Assembly: GCA_965662885.1 (NCBI GenBank)
Contig: CBFIJI010000022.1
Location: 1-22,881 of the forward strand
Source: CBFIJI01 sp965662885
GTDB lineage: Bacteria; Bacteroidota; Bacteroidia; Flavobacteriales; Flavobacteriaceae
Direction: 5' to 3'
Length of the DNA stretch: 22,881 nucleotides
Position 1 is the stretch's first letter; every line of letters starts with the position of its first letter. Shown here piece after piece: positions 1-7,889 of this stretch. The notes under the pieces are model-generated. The model did not search any database. It was not told the origin of the DNA and saw only the letters and a program-made list of their open reading frames with translations. The position numbers were made by a program, and so were the translations under genes.

Positions 1-165
1 ATACCATGCCTTAGCATTAAATTGTTTTGCAAAGATTTCAGCTCTTTCAAAATTTGAAGAGGCAACACCAGCGAGTTCTGCTTCAGGAATTAATTTTAAG
101 TCATTTGCAAAACTGTGAGCAATTTTACCTAAACCGAGTATTCCCCATTTTATTTTTGATTTCAT
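1..165 (-). CDS. Gfo/Idh/MocA-family oxidoreductase, N-terminal part (cut by window edge)
   Basis: This is the first 55 codons of a gene that runs off the left edge. The ATG is at 165 on the minus strand. The protein starts MKSKIKWGILGLGKIAHSFA, which is the first beta strand and glycine-rich turn (GxGxxA-like) of an NAD(P)-binding Rossmann fold. It continues with VASSNFERAEIFAKQFNAKA, the second strand and helix typical of Gfo/Idh/MocA dehydrogenases. These enzymes oxidise or reduce sugars, inositol or related substrates with NAD(P), but the substrate cannot be read from this part. The gene starts 17 bases after the bshB1 stop and is probably the last visible member of the gpx-trans-sulfuration-bshB1 transcription unit. 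The C-terminal substrate domain lies outside the window. Confidence 0.8.
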   Translation of the reverse strand, partial: MKSKIKWGILGLGKIAHSFANDLKLIPEAELAGVASSNFERAEIFAKQFNAKAWY

Positions 166-182
166 ACTAATAAGCCTAAATA

Positions 183-902
183 TTATCGCAACAAGGAATC
201 AAATAAATCGATGGAAAGAGGCTGGCGACTCGTAAAGCCCTCGCCTGCTTCTGTATTAATTAAACGCCCCAAATTCATAGCACGATATCGGACGCTCTCT
301 AAAAAATTTTTACTGCTAATGGGTGTTTTCGCTGCAGAATTATCTGAATCATAAAATTGACTTGAATAAGCCGCTACCGCTTTTACTTTTACCTCTAAAA
401 AACCAGAAATATCTATAATAATATCAGGTGTTATTTCATTCCATTGAATATACTCCAAAACAACTTTTGGACGCCAAGCAGCTTGTTCCTTTCCTTGAAA
501 GGTGGTTTTAATTTTTTGTAAACCACTCAAAAAACAAGCATCATTCAGTAATTGACTTCCCTTCCCATGGTCAATATGTCGATCAAATGCTGCATTACAT
601 AACACAATGTCAGGGCAGAAATTTCGTATTCGAGTAATAACGTCTAATTGATGTGCTTCATCATTGATAAAAAAACCATCCCTAAAAGATAAATTCTCTC
701 GATGATGTAAGTTTAAAATTTTTGATGCTTCAGCAGCTTCCTTTTTTCGAATAGCGGCAGAGCCACGAGATCCCAACTCTCCTTGGGTTAGATCTACAAT
801 CCCCACTTTTTTTCCTTTCTGAATCGCTTTTGCAATACTTCCAGAACAGCCCAATTCGACATCATCAGGATGTGCACCAAAAGCCAAAATATCTAATTTC
901 AT
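183..902 (-). CDS. bshB1: Bacillithiol biosynthesis deacetylase BshB1
   Basis: This is a 239-residue LmbE/PIG-L-type zinc deacetylase. In bacillithiol synthesis BshB1 removes the acetyl group from GlcNAc-malate to give glucosaminyl-malate, in the cytoplasm. The N-terminus carries the metal motif AHPDD (H11, D13, D14), followed by ELGCSGS. The second metal motif, DRHIDH, is at 108-113. The segment DLTQGELGSRGS (37-48) is typical of the BshB1 subgroup, and the length fits. The ATG overlaps the stop of the upstream trans-sulfuration gene by four bases (ATGA), so the two are probably translationally coupled. Linkage to a cysteine/methionine enzyme and a glutathione peroxidase suits a thiol role. 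The identification is from family motifs; a related deacetylase of the same superfamily is the only realistic alternative. Confidence 0.92.
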   Translation of the reverse strand: MKLDILAFGAHPDDVELGCSGSIAKAIQKGKKVGIVDLTQGELGSRGSAAIRKKEAAEASKILNLHHRENLSFRDGFFINDEAHQLDVITRIRNFCPDIVLCNAAFDRHIDHGKGSQLLNDACFLSGLQKIKTTFQGKEQAAWRPKVVLEYIQWNEITPDIIIDISGFLEVKVKAVAAYSSQFYDSDNSAAKTPISSKNFLESVRYRAMNLGRLINTEAGEGFTSRQPLSIDLFDSLLR

Positions 903-2047
903 CCTATTGTTTTTTCTATGGCTTGGATTAAATCAGCCTTTAAGTCTTCAATAGCCTCAATACCTGCCGAAAAACGTACCATTTGATCCGTTATACCTTG
1001 TTTTTGTCGCTCCTCTTCACTCAACAACGCATGTGAGGTTAAGCGTGGACTTAATGCGGTACTTTCAATCCCCGCAAGACTCATGGTTGGTTTTATTAGT
1101 TTTAACGCCAATAAAAAATCTTTACATATAATCCCATCAGCAAGATCAAAAGATAACATTCCTCCGAATCCATTCATTTGTGCAGCCGCTAATTCGTGAT
1201 CGGGGTGTGTTTTTAATCCAGGATAATAAACATTTTTAACCCAATCTTGATCGGAAAGAAATTGGGCCATTGATTGTGCATTGCTATTTTGAGCTTGGAC
1301 TCTTAAATAAAGGGTTTTAATACTCCTTTCTAAAAGCCAAACAGTATAATCACTTAAATTACCTCCCAAATTTTTGGCTGTATTAAAAAGGGTTTCTATT
1401 GTTTGTTGCGAACCCAAAACTGCCCCAGCACTAATATCACTGTGACCACCAAGATATTTTGTGGCACTATGGATAACGATATCAATCCCAAAATGAATAG
1501 GGTTTTGATTAACAGGACTCGCAAAAGTGTTGTCAATCATTGTCCATATGCCCTTATCTTTTGCCAAAGTGCTAACCCCTTTTAAATCAATAATTTTCAG
1601 GGTTGGGTTACTAGGTGTTTCAATATAAATTCCTTTGGTTTGTGGGGTTATTTCTGCCTCAAAGTCAGCAATTTGATTGCCCTTAGTAAAACTAAAATTT
1701 ATGTTATACTTGGGAAATTCATGTTGAATAAAATTTCGTGTCCCCCCATATAAATCATCTTGGAAAACAACATGATCACCAGCTGAAAGGTGCGATAATA
1801 AAGCAGTACTAACTGCTGCCATTCCAGAGCTGAAAATCATTCCTTGTTCAGCACCCTCAAGTGCTGCTATTTTTTCTGCTACACCCCTTTGATTTGGCGT
1901 ATTGAAATAGCGTGGATATTGTTTAATCGCGACATCATTAAAGGCATAAGAGGTTGCCATATACAAGGGAGAAATTGCACCATGATGTTGGGTGTCTTTA
2001 AGTTCTCCAGTATGAACACATTGAGTTCTAAAATCGTGCTTTTTCAT
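899..2047 (-). CDS. PLP-dependent trans-sulfuration enzyme (cystathionine gamma-synthase/lyase family)
   Basis: This is a 382-residue fold-type I PLP enzyme of the Cys/Met metabolism family. The PLP lysine is K197 in SATKYLGGHSD. D172 in MIDNTF binds the pyridine nitrogen, Y100 in DLYGGT stacks on the ring, and SSGMAA (73-78) binds phosphate. The segment YPRYFNTPNQ (44-53) supplies the Tyr and Arg that reach into the neighbouring subunit. Members interconvert cysteine, cystathionine and homocysteine, or cleave them to hydrogen sulfide or methanethiol. Sequence alone does not separate cystathionine gamma-synthase, cystathionine lyase and methionine gamma-lyase, so I give no symbol. It starts two bases after the stop of the glutathione peroxidase and overlaps bshB1 by four bases, so the three genes form one unit that may supply cysteine to bacillithiol synthesis. 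Confidence 0.88.
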   Translation of the reverse strand: MKKHDFRTQCVHTGELKDTQHHGAISPLYMATSYAFNDVAIKQYPRYFNTPNQRGVAEKIAALEGAEQGMIFSSGMAAVSTALLSHLSAGDHVVFQDDLYGGTRNFIQHEFPKYNINFSFTKGNQIADFEAEITPQTKGIYIETPSNPTLKIIDLKGVSTLAKDKGIWTMIDNTFASPVNQNPIHFGIDIVIHSATKYLGGHSDISAGAVLGSQQTIETLFNTAKNLGGNLSDYTVWLLERSIKTLYLRVQAQNSNAQSMAQFLSDQDWVKNVYYPGLKTHPDHELAAAQMNGFGGMLSFDLADGIICKDFLLALKLIKPTMSLAGIESTALSPRLTSHALLSEEERQKQGITDQMVRFSAGIEAIEDLKADLIQAIEKTIG

Positions 2048-2049
2048 GG

Positions 2050-2601
2050 TTATTTTTCAATCCAAGAAACGATTTCATCATCATCAGGTTCTGTGTTAGG
2101 TGAAAATACCTTGGCTAATTTACCATTTTCATCAATCAGGTATTTTTGAAAATTCCAAGTTACTTTGGAGTCCATCACCCCATTTTCAGAAGCCTCAGTA
2201 AGGAAACTGTATATCGGGTGTCGGTCTTTACCTTTTACAGATATCTTACTCATCATTGGGAAGGTTACTCCGTAATTTTTTTCGCAAAAAGCAGCAATTT
2301 CTTCATTGGAACCGGGTTCTTGACCCAAAAAATTGTTCGCTGGAAAACCGACAATTATAAAACCATCATTTTTATATTTTTCATAAAGGGCTTGTAATTT
2401 TTCATACTGATAGGTCTTACCACATTTAGAAGCGGTATTAACTATCATGATCTTCTTGCCCTTTAAGGTGTTGAAATCAAAATTATCACCGTACAAATCG
2501 GCTACTTTAAATTGGTAAATTTTATCACTCATTTGATTGTTAAATTGTGCCGATACGATAACGCTTGAGAGCGTGAGAACGAACATTAATACTTTTTTCA
2601 T
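2050..2601 (-). CDS. Glutathione peroxidase-family thiol peroxidase, exported
   Basis: This is a 183-residue GPx-fold peroxidase. The peroxidatic cysteine is C60 in NTASKCG. The other tetrad residues are Q94 in FLGQEPG and W149-N150 in VTWNFQKYLID. It uses cysteine, not selenocysteine. C106 in AAFCEKNYGVTFP is at the position of the resolving cysteine of thioredoxin-dependent members, so the reductant is more likely thioredoxin-like than glutathione. Residues 1-19 (MKKVLMFVLTLSSVIVSAQ) look like a type I signal peptide with a hydrophobic core and SAQ at the cleavage site, so the enzyme probably acts in the periplasm. It is the first gene of a compact minus-strand unit with the trans-sulfuration enzyme and bshB1. 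The 58 bases upstream, up to the clpS stop, are AT-rich with no hairpin or clear promoter that I could identify. Confidence 0.9.
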   Translation of the reverse strand: MKKVLMFVLTLSSVIVSAQFNNQMSDKIYQFKVADLYGDNFDFNTLKGKKIMIVNTASKCGKTYQYEKLQALYEKYKNDGFIIVGFPANNFLGQEPGSNEEIAAFCEKNYGVTFPMMSKISVKGKDRHPIYSFLTEASENGVMDSKVTWNFQKYLIDENGKLAKVFSPNTEPDDDEIVSWIEK

Positions 2602-2659
2602 AATATAATTTTTACCAAATTTCGTCCATTTTTACAAGAAAAAAAAATACTGTTCCAGT

Positions 2660-2941
2660 TTAGACCACTTCTGCAGATAGTCCTGCATCCAACAACATGG
2701 TACATCGAGGGACTAAATCCTTGAGACTTCCTGTTTTTACGGTACATTTACCATTGTAATGGACAATGTAAGCACATTGCTCTGCCTGTTCAAAAGAATG
2801 ATCGCAAATGGCAACTAAGCATTCAATAACATGATCAAAAGTGTTGACCTCATCGTTATAAAGAATGATTTCATGTTCTTTTTCTGAAAGTGTTTCCACT
2901 TCAACATCTACTTGAGGGTCAATTTGGGGTTGGGTTTTCAT
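2660..2941 (-). CDS. clpS: ATP-dependent Clp protease adaptor ClpS
   Basis: This small protein of about 93 residues has the ClpS core. It contains LYNDEVNTFDHVIECL, then AEQCAYIVHYNGKCTVKTG, whose residues form the N-degron pocket and ClpA/ClpC docking surface. ClpS delivers proteins with N-terminal hydrophobic residues to the Clp AAA+ unfoldase. I take the ATG at 2941, which shares its A with the prmA stop (TGATG). A GTG three bases upstream, at 2944, would add one methionine and is an alternative start. The acidic N-terminal tail (about 25 residues rich in D, E, Q and V) is normal for the family. It is the last gene of the DUF1599-permease-tpiA-prmA unit. Confidence 0.93.
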   Translation of the reverse strand: MKTQPQIDPQVDVEVETLSEKEHEIILYNDEVNTFDHVIECLVAICDHSFEQAEQCAYIVHYNGKCTVKTGSLKDLVPRCTMLLDAGLSAEVV

Positions 2942-3774
2942 CACTTTATAAATTTAGCTGCAATCCAGTTTTCTTTTTCATTATTGGATAAAAATTCAAG
3001 CCCATGCAATTGACAGTGCTGTATTAAATCCGTTAAGTCGTTTTGATAAAACCCTGAGATAATTAGTATCCCCCCTGAAGTCAATTTTACAGCATAAGAG
3101 GCTATCTGCTTTAATAAAACATTTTTATTAATATTGGCTAAAATCAAATCGTATTGTTTCGTTAGATGATTGGAGTTTTCCGCTTGACTTACATTAACCT
3201 GAGAACAGTTATTTTTTTGACAATTCTCCAAAGCATTTTCTACACACCAAGAATCAATATCAACTGCATCTATAATTGCTGCATTTCTTTTTGCTGCAAG
3301 TATGGCTAACACCCCTGTTCCACATCCCATATCCAAAACTGTTTTACCACTGATTTTTTCTTCCAATAAGTAGTGTAGCATTAAGTAGGTTGTTTGATGA
3401 TGGCCCGTTCCAAAGCTCATTTTTGGTGTAATAATTAACTCATAAGGAACATTGAATTTTTTGTGGAAGTCTGCACGGACAACACAGCGTTCATCAACAA
3501 CAACCGGGTCGAAATTATTTTCCCATTGTTCATTCCAATTTACAGGTTGATGCGTTTGGAAAGTATAGGTTATTTGAACAGCATTATTGTTGAGAATTGG
3601 GAGGTTACTTAGCATAGTTTCCTCCCAAAAAGGTTCTTGTATATAAGCGTTTAATCCAGTATCCGTAAATTCAAAGCTTTCAAAATTAGTCTCTGAAAGA
3701 GCGGCTAATAAGAGCTCTGACCAAGGTTCATTTGGAGTAATTGTAAAACTACATTGAACGTATGGTAATGCCAT
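2941..3774 (-). CDS. prmA: Ribosomal protein L11 methyltransferase PrmA
   Basis: This 277-residue protein is an SAM-dependent class I methyltransferase that modifies lysines and the N-terminus of ribosomal protein L11. The N-terminal part (about 1-110) is the L11-recognition domain. The linker motif MSFGTGHHQTT (119-129) is diagnostic of PrmA. The SAM-binding motif DMGCGTG (148-154) follows, then the acidic end of the next strand (DAVDID, 169-174) and the catalytic-site loop LANINKN (212-218). The ATG follows directly on the tpiA stop codon (TAAATG), and the 3' end overlaps clpS. Pairing with clpS and tpiA suggests one growth-linked operon. Confidence 0.94.
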   Translation of the reverse strand: MALPYVQCSFTITPNEPWSELLLAALSETNFESFEFTDTGLNAYIQEPFWEETMLSNLPILNNNAVQITYTFQTHQPVNWNEQWENNFDPVVVDERCVVRADFHKKFNVPYELIITPKMSFGTGHHQTTYLMLHYLLEEKISGKTVLDMGCGTGVLAILAAKRNAAIIDAVDIDSWCVENALENCQKNNCSQVNVSQAENSNHLTKQYDLILANINKNVLLKQIASYAVKLTSGGILIISGFYQNDLTDLIQHCQLHGLEFLSNNEKENWIAAKFIK

Positions 3775-4524
3775 TTAACATGCATTTACAATTGCCATAA
3801 AGTCCTCAGCATTTAAAGCTGCACCACCAATCAATCCACCATCAACATCTGGCTTAGAAAAAATTGCATCAGCATTTGCTGGTTTAACACTTCCTCCGTA
3901 AAGTATGGATACAGCTTCACTTAATGTTGCATCATATTGCTCCTCAATAATACTTCGAATAAAAGCATGCATTTCCTGAGCTTGTTCAGGACTTGCCGTT
4001 TCTCCTGTTCCAATAGCCCAAACAGGTTCATATGCTAAAACAATGTTTGACCATGAAGCGGCCGGGAGATCAAAAAGTGCATTGGTCAATTGGGATTTGA
4101 CAACATCAAAGTAAGTGTTGTCTTTTCTTTCGCTCAATTCTTCACCGAAACAAAAAACAATTTGCATTTCATGTTTAAGAGCTGTTTTCACTTTTGCAGC
4201 CAATTCTTCATCGGTTTCCTTATAGTACGCACGACGTTCGGAGTGACCTAAAATTACAGCATGAACTCCGATACTTTTTAACATATCAGCAGAAATTTCA
4301 CCAGTGAAGGCTCCTGACTCAGCAGCATTCATGTTTTGTGCGAGTACGCTAATATTAGTTCCTTCTAAAGTTGCTGCTGCAGTTGCTAATTGGGTAAATG
4401 CTGGAGCAACCATAACTTGCGCCTCTCCTTGATTTGAATGCTTTTTTAAAGCTGTCAATAAGGCTTTAGTCTCCTCATTGTTTTTATTCATTTTCCAATT
4501 TCCAGCTACTATTTTTTTTCTCAT
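3775..4524 (-). CDS. tpiA: Triosephosphate isomerase
   Basis: This 249-residue TIM barrel interconverts glyceraldehyde-3-phosphate and dihydroxyacetone phosphate in glycolysis and gluconeogenesis. The full catalytic set is visible: N9 and K11 in AGNWKMN, H94 in ILGHSERR, and E166 in AYEPVWAIGTG, which includes the flexible loop. The phosphate-binding end is YGGSVKPANA (209-218) and GGLIGGAAL (229-237). The length is normal for the family. It lies 10 bases downstream of the ABC permease gene and abuts prmA, so it is transcribed inside the minus-strand operon rather than with other glycolytic genes. Confidence 0.97.
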   Translation of the reverse strand: MRKKIVAGNWKMNKNNEETKALLTALKKHSNQGEAQVMVAPAFTQLATAAATLEGTNISVLAQNMNAAESGAFTGEISADMLKSIGVHAVILGHSERRAYYKETDEELAAKVKTALKHEMQIVFCFGEELSERKDNTYFDVVKSQLTNALFDLPAASWSNIVLAYEPVWAIGTGETASPEQAQEMHAFIRSIIEEQYDATLSEAVSILYGGSVKPANADAIFSKPDVDGGLIGGAALNAEDFMAIVNAC

Positions 4525-4534
4525 TTAAATTCGT

Positions 4535-5611
4535 TTAAAAAGGTTTAATCTGTGGGTCTAAATAACTATAGACCAAATCGACGACAATATTAATCATAAT
4601 AAAAAGAAAAGCAATGGTTATTACGGCTCCCATTATTACAGGAATATCTAAAGTATTCAATGCATCAACAATTTCTTTTCCCAAGCCTTTCCAGCCAAAA
4701 ATATACTCCACGAAAATAGCCCCAGCCAAAAGGGAAGCAAACCACCCTGAAATAGCTGTAACCACGGGGTTTAAAGCATTTTTAAGTCCATGGAAAAAAA
4801 TCACCCTACGGTTGGATAAGCCTTTTGCTCGAGCAGTACGAATATAGTCAAGAGACATCACTTCCAACAAGCTACCCCGCATCAATTGAATGATTACTGC
4901 AAGGGGGCGAATTCCCAAAACAACTGCTGGAAGAAGTAAATTTTTTAAAATAATGTGATGCGATTCTCCAAAATCATCCAATTCGTAAAGATTTCCTGTC
5001 ATATTTAGGTGGGTATAATTGTGTAATAAATACCCAAAAAACCACGAAAATAAAATAGCACTAAAAAAGGAGGGAATACTCATTCCAAGTGTACTGAATA
5101 ATTGTAAACAAGTATCAATCCAAGTATTTTTATTTTGCATTGCTATAACGCCAAACAGAATGCCAAATAAAACAGCTATTGACATGGAAGACAAAGCCAA
5201 TATAAAGGTGTTGGGAAGTGTTTCACTTATCAAAGTACTAATGGGTTTTCCTTGTTTTTGGTAGGATGTTCTTAAATAAGGGAGTTTTAATACTGTCTGG
5301 ACATTTCTTCCAGTAAACAAAACAATTCCTCCATATTTATTTTTTTTATAATGGGTGAAATGATCTGGATTTAAATTGTGAAAAGAAAGCGGAGATAAGT
5401 CATTAAAATAATAGCGATACTGGGTTGCTAAAGGCAAATCAAATCCAAACTTTTTTTTAATTAGTGCTAATTGAGCACTGTCCTCGTTTTGATCCATCAT
5501 CATTTGGGCTGGATCACCTGGAAGTACTGTAAAAAGAAAAAATACGAGGGTAACAACTCCTAAAAGGGATAAAATAGTACTTAAAAATTTTTCAAATACA
5601 TAACTTATCAT
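4535..5611 (-). CDS. ABC transporter permease, DppB/OppB-like
   Basis: This 358-residue inner-membrane protein belongs to the binding-protein-dependent transport permeases of the peptide/nickel type. TM1 is at about 9-30, and LPGDPAQ (30-36) is typical of DppB/OppB. At least four further hydrophobic segments follow (about 130-158, 168-197, 222-242 and 322-352). The EAA loop that contacts the ATPase is intact at about 257-276 (YIRTARAKGLSNRRV, with the conserved G264). Between TM1 and TM2 there is a periplasmic insert of about 70 residues (60-125) with HYKKNKYGG. No ATPase, second permease or binding protein is nearby, so the partners must be elsewhere and the substrate is unknown. The start ATG overlaps the DUF1599 gene by four bases (ATGA). 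Confidence 0.85.
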   Translation of the reverse strand: MISYVFEKFLSTILSLLGVVTLVFFLFTVLPGDPAQMMMDQNEDSAQLALIKKKFGFDLPLATQYRYYFNDLSPLSFHNLNPDHFTHYKKNKYGGIVLFTGRNVQTVLKLPYLRTSYQKQGKPISTLISETLPNTFILALSSMSIAVLFGILFGVIAMQNKNTWIDTCLQLFSTLGMSIPSFFSAILFSWFFGYLLHNYTHLNMTGNLYELDDFGESHHIILKNLLLPAVVLGIRPLAVIIQLMRGSLLEVMSLDYIRTARAKGLSNRRVIFFHGLKNALNPVVTAISGWFASLLAGAIFVEYIFGWKGLGKEIVDALNTLDIPVIMGAVITIAFLFIMINIVVDLVYSYLDPQIKPF

Positions 5612-6156
5612 AGAGTCTCTTTCGGATTCAAATGAATTAAAGCAAAGATGGCATAATTAACAATATCTTGATAATTAGCATCCACTCCTTCGCTCACAAT
5701 TGTTTCCCCATTATTGTCTTCAATTTGTTTGATGCGGAGTAATTTTTGTAGAATTAAGTCTGTTAAGGAACTTACACGCATTTCCCGCCATGCTTCACCG
5801 TAGTCATGATTCTTTGCCTGCATCAACTCAAAAGTGATTTGAATATGCTTTTCATACAGAGCAAGGGCTTCTTCATGTGAAATATCTGGTTGATCTACGA
5901 CTCCTTTTTCTATTTGGATTAAAGCCATGATGGCATAGTTAATAATTCCTATAAATTCACTTTCTTGTCCTTCAGCAACTTTTCGTTGTTTATTTTGTTG
6001 TAAACCACGAATACGTTGTGTTTTTATGTAAATTTGATCTGTTAAAGATGCTAATCTTAGGATGCGCCATGCTACCCCATAATCTTTCATCTTTTTTACA
6101 AATAACAGCTTACATGATGATGAAATTGAATGATATTGTTGTTCCGTTTTTAACAT
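5608..6156 (-). CDS. DUF1599 protein with two tandem domains
   Basis: This 182-residue soluble protein is made of two homologous halves, at about 8-84 and 102-178. Each half has the pattern KxxDYGxAWRxxRxxSLTDxIxxKxxRI, then about 20 variable residues, then IxNYAIxALI. Seen examples are MKDYGVAWRILRLASLTDQI (23-42) and HDYGEAWREMRVSSLTDLIL (117-136). This matches DUF1599, which I recall being linked by computational work to nucleotide modification, but no activity is established as far as I know. The conserved Asp, Arg and Trp residues would suit a nucleotide or phosphate pocket, which is inference. It is the first gene of the minus-strand operon and is divergent from folP across 77 bases. 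Confidence 0.85.
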   Translation of the reverse strand: MLKTEQQYHSISSSCKLLFVKKMKDYGVAWRILRLASLTDQIYIKTQRIRGLQQNKQRKVAEGQESEFIGIINYAIMALIQIEKGVVDQPDISHEEALALYEKHIQITFELMQAKNHDYGEAWREMRVSSLTDLILQKLLRIKQIEDNNGETIVSEGVDANYQDIVNYAIFALIHLNPKETL

Positions 6157-6181
6157 TTAACCAATAATTTGTTATAAATTC

Positions 6182-6189
6182 CAAACATA
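6182..6189 (-). promoter_or_regulatory. Putative -7 box for the DUF1599-permease-tpiA-prmA-clpS operon
   Basis: The minus strand reads TATGTTTG here, an exact match to the Bacteroidetes -7 consensus TAnnTTTG. It lies 26 bases upstream of the DUF1599 ATG, which would give a leader of about 20 bases. A good -33 element (TTG) is not evident at the expected distance, so confidence is moderate. The whole folP/DUF1599 divergent region is only 77 bases. Confidence 0.4.
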
Positions 6190-6233
6190 AAATTATTACC
6201 CCGAAATTATAAATAAAAAGTTATTAAATACCT

Positions 6234-7061
6234 ATGAATAAGACGATCAATTGTAAAGGTACACTAATTGATTTTTCGAAGCCCATGGTTATGGGCATTT
6301 TAAATCTTAGTGCAGATTCATTCTATGATGGTGGTCACTATGGTGATTTAAAAAAAGCCCTTTTTCAAGTTGAGAAAATGATTTCAGAAGGTGTGGATTT
6401 CATTGATATTGGTGCGGCAAGTAGTAAACCTGGATCAAAACTGATTGATAGTGATGAGGAGAAAAACAGGTTGTTAAATATTTTTGAAGCTTTGAGAAAA
6501 GAATTTCCCGATTCGCTTTTTTCAATTGATACGTACAATAGTTCAACTGCTGCTGCCTGTTTAGAACGAGGGGCAGTTATCATTAATGATATTTCTTCAG
6601 GGAGCATCGATCCTAATATGATGGAAACTGTTGCACAACATCAAGGGGTCTATGTGGCAATGCATATGTTAGGAACACCAGAAAATATGCAAGATGCGCC
6701 TAAATATAAAAACATTACAGAAGAACTCCTTTTGTATTTTTCGAAAATAAAGCAAAAAGCATTTGATGCAGGAATTACTGATTTAATAATTGATCCAGGA
6801 TTTGGGTTCGGTAAAACGACAGAACAGAACTACGAGTTTCTTAATAATTTAGAAATGTTTCAACGGTTAGACTGTCCACTATTAATTGGTTTATCTAGAA
6901 AATCATTAATTTATAAAGTTTTAGAATCTAATCCCAGCAGTGCACTTAATGGAACTACGGCATTGCACGCTCTTAGTTTATACAAAGGCGCAAATATTTT
7001 AAGGGTTCACGATGTTAAAGAAGCCAAAGAATGTATTACGCTATTGAATATGCTTCAATAG
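6234..7061 (+). CDS. folP: Dihydropteroate synthase
   Basis: This 275-residue TIM-barrel enzyme joins p-aminobenzoate to dihydropterin pyrophosphate in folate synthesis and is the sulfonamide target. Visible motifs are MGILNLSADSFYDGG (20-34, pyrophosphate loop 1), DIGAASSKPGS (58-68, loop 2), NDISSG (118-123), MHMLGTPENMQ (143-153), DPGFGFGK (187-194) and GLSRKS (219-224). All pterin-binding and phosphate-binding residues expected for an active enzyme appear to be present. The ATG at 6234 gives a normal length. cdaA follows after 28 bases and is probably co-transcribed. A second folate/pterin gene, folE, lies in the same window but in a separate unit. Confidence 0.95.
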   Translation: MNKTINCKGTLIDFSKPMVMGILNLSADSFYDGGHYGDLKKALFQVEKMISEGVDFIDIGAASSKPGSKLIDSDEEKNRLLNIFEALRKEFPDSLFSIDTYNSSTAAACLERGAVIINDISSGSIDPNMMETVAQHQGVYVAMHMLGTPENMQDAPKYKNITEELLLYFSKIKQKAFDAGITDLIIDPGFGFGKTTEQNYEFLNNLEMFQRLDCPLLIGLSRKSLIYKVLESNPSSALNGTTALHALSLYKGANILRVHDVKEAKECITLLNMLQ

Positions 7062-7089
7062 ATTTTATAACTTTACAAAAAGTAGACCT

Positions 7090-7878
7090 TTGAAATCATT
7101 TGAATTTTTAAATATTTCCTTTGTTGATGTTGTCGATATTCTATTGGTAGCCTTACTGCTATTCTATGTTTATAAACTCGTTAAAGGGACTGTTGCGATC
7201 AATATTTTTATTGGTATTGTCATCATATATATCATTTGGAAACTTACAGATGCACTCAATATGGATGTTCTAAGTAACATATTGGGAAATTTTATTAGCG
7301 TTGGTTTTTTTGCATTGATTGTTGTGTTTCAACAAGAAATCAGAAAGTTTTTACTACTTATTGGATCCACCAATTTCGCGTCTCGTCGTAATGTAGTTCG
7401 ATATTTTAAATTTTTAAATCAAAATAAATTAACCTCCGATTTAAATATATCGTCTCTTTTAAAAGCTTGTAAAAACATGTCTAAAGAAAAGACAGGAGCA
7501 CTTATCATTTTGGAAAGAAGTAATAATCTAGAATTTGTAAAAACCTCTGGCGATATTGCCGATATTGAATTAACCTCACAAATTCTAGAAACTATTTTCT
7601 TTAAAAATAGTCCCTTACATGATGGTGCCATTGTCGTAAAAAACAATAAAATTACTGCAACTCGGGTGATACTTCCTGTTTCGGATTCCAACGCTATCCC
7701 ATCGCGTTTTGGTCTTCGACATCGTGCAGCTATCGGAATTACTGAAAAAACAGATGCTTTGGCGGTTGTCATCTCAGAACAAACTGGAAAAGTATCATAT
7801 GTGAAAAACGGAAGTTTCTGTCCTTTTAAGAATATTGAAGAATTACACGGAATTATCTTGGCAGATCTTTCTTCCTAG
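7090..7878 (+). CDS. cdaA: Diadenylate cyclase CdaA
   Basis: This 262-residue membrane-anchored cyclase makes cyclic di-AMP from two ATP. Three transmembrane segments occupy about 12-30, 34-53 and 66-83. The DisA_N catalytic domain follows, with DGA at 178-180 (SPLHDGAIVV) and RHR at 210-212 (GLRHRAA), the two signature motifs. The start is TTG: the in-frame stop at 7045 leaves no ATG upstream, and the first internal ATG (near residue 58) would remove the first two membrane helices. The protein length from the TTG fits the family. No CdaR-like partner is adjacent. The stop is 11 bases from the stop of the converging ABC exporter, with no hairpin between them. Confidence 0.92.
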   Translation: MKSFEFLNISFVDVVDILLVALLLFYVYKLVKGTVAINIFIGIVIIYIIWKLTDALNMDVLSNILGNFISVGFFALIVVFQQEIRKFLLLIGSTNFASRRNVVRYFKFLNQNKLTSDLNISSLLKACKNMSKEKTGALIILERSNNLEFVKTSGDIADIELTSQILETIFFKNSPLHDGAIVVKNNKITATRVILPVSDSNAIPSRFGLRHRAAIGITEKTDALAVVISEQTGKVSYVKNGSFCPFKNIEELHGIILADLSS

Positions 7879-7889
7879 TGTAATACGTT

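Noticed and set aside
7419..7772. Minus-strand open frame antisense to cdaA
   Set aside because: cdaA has full catalytic motifs on the plus strand; the antisense product resembles nothing and has no promoter.
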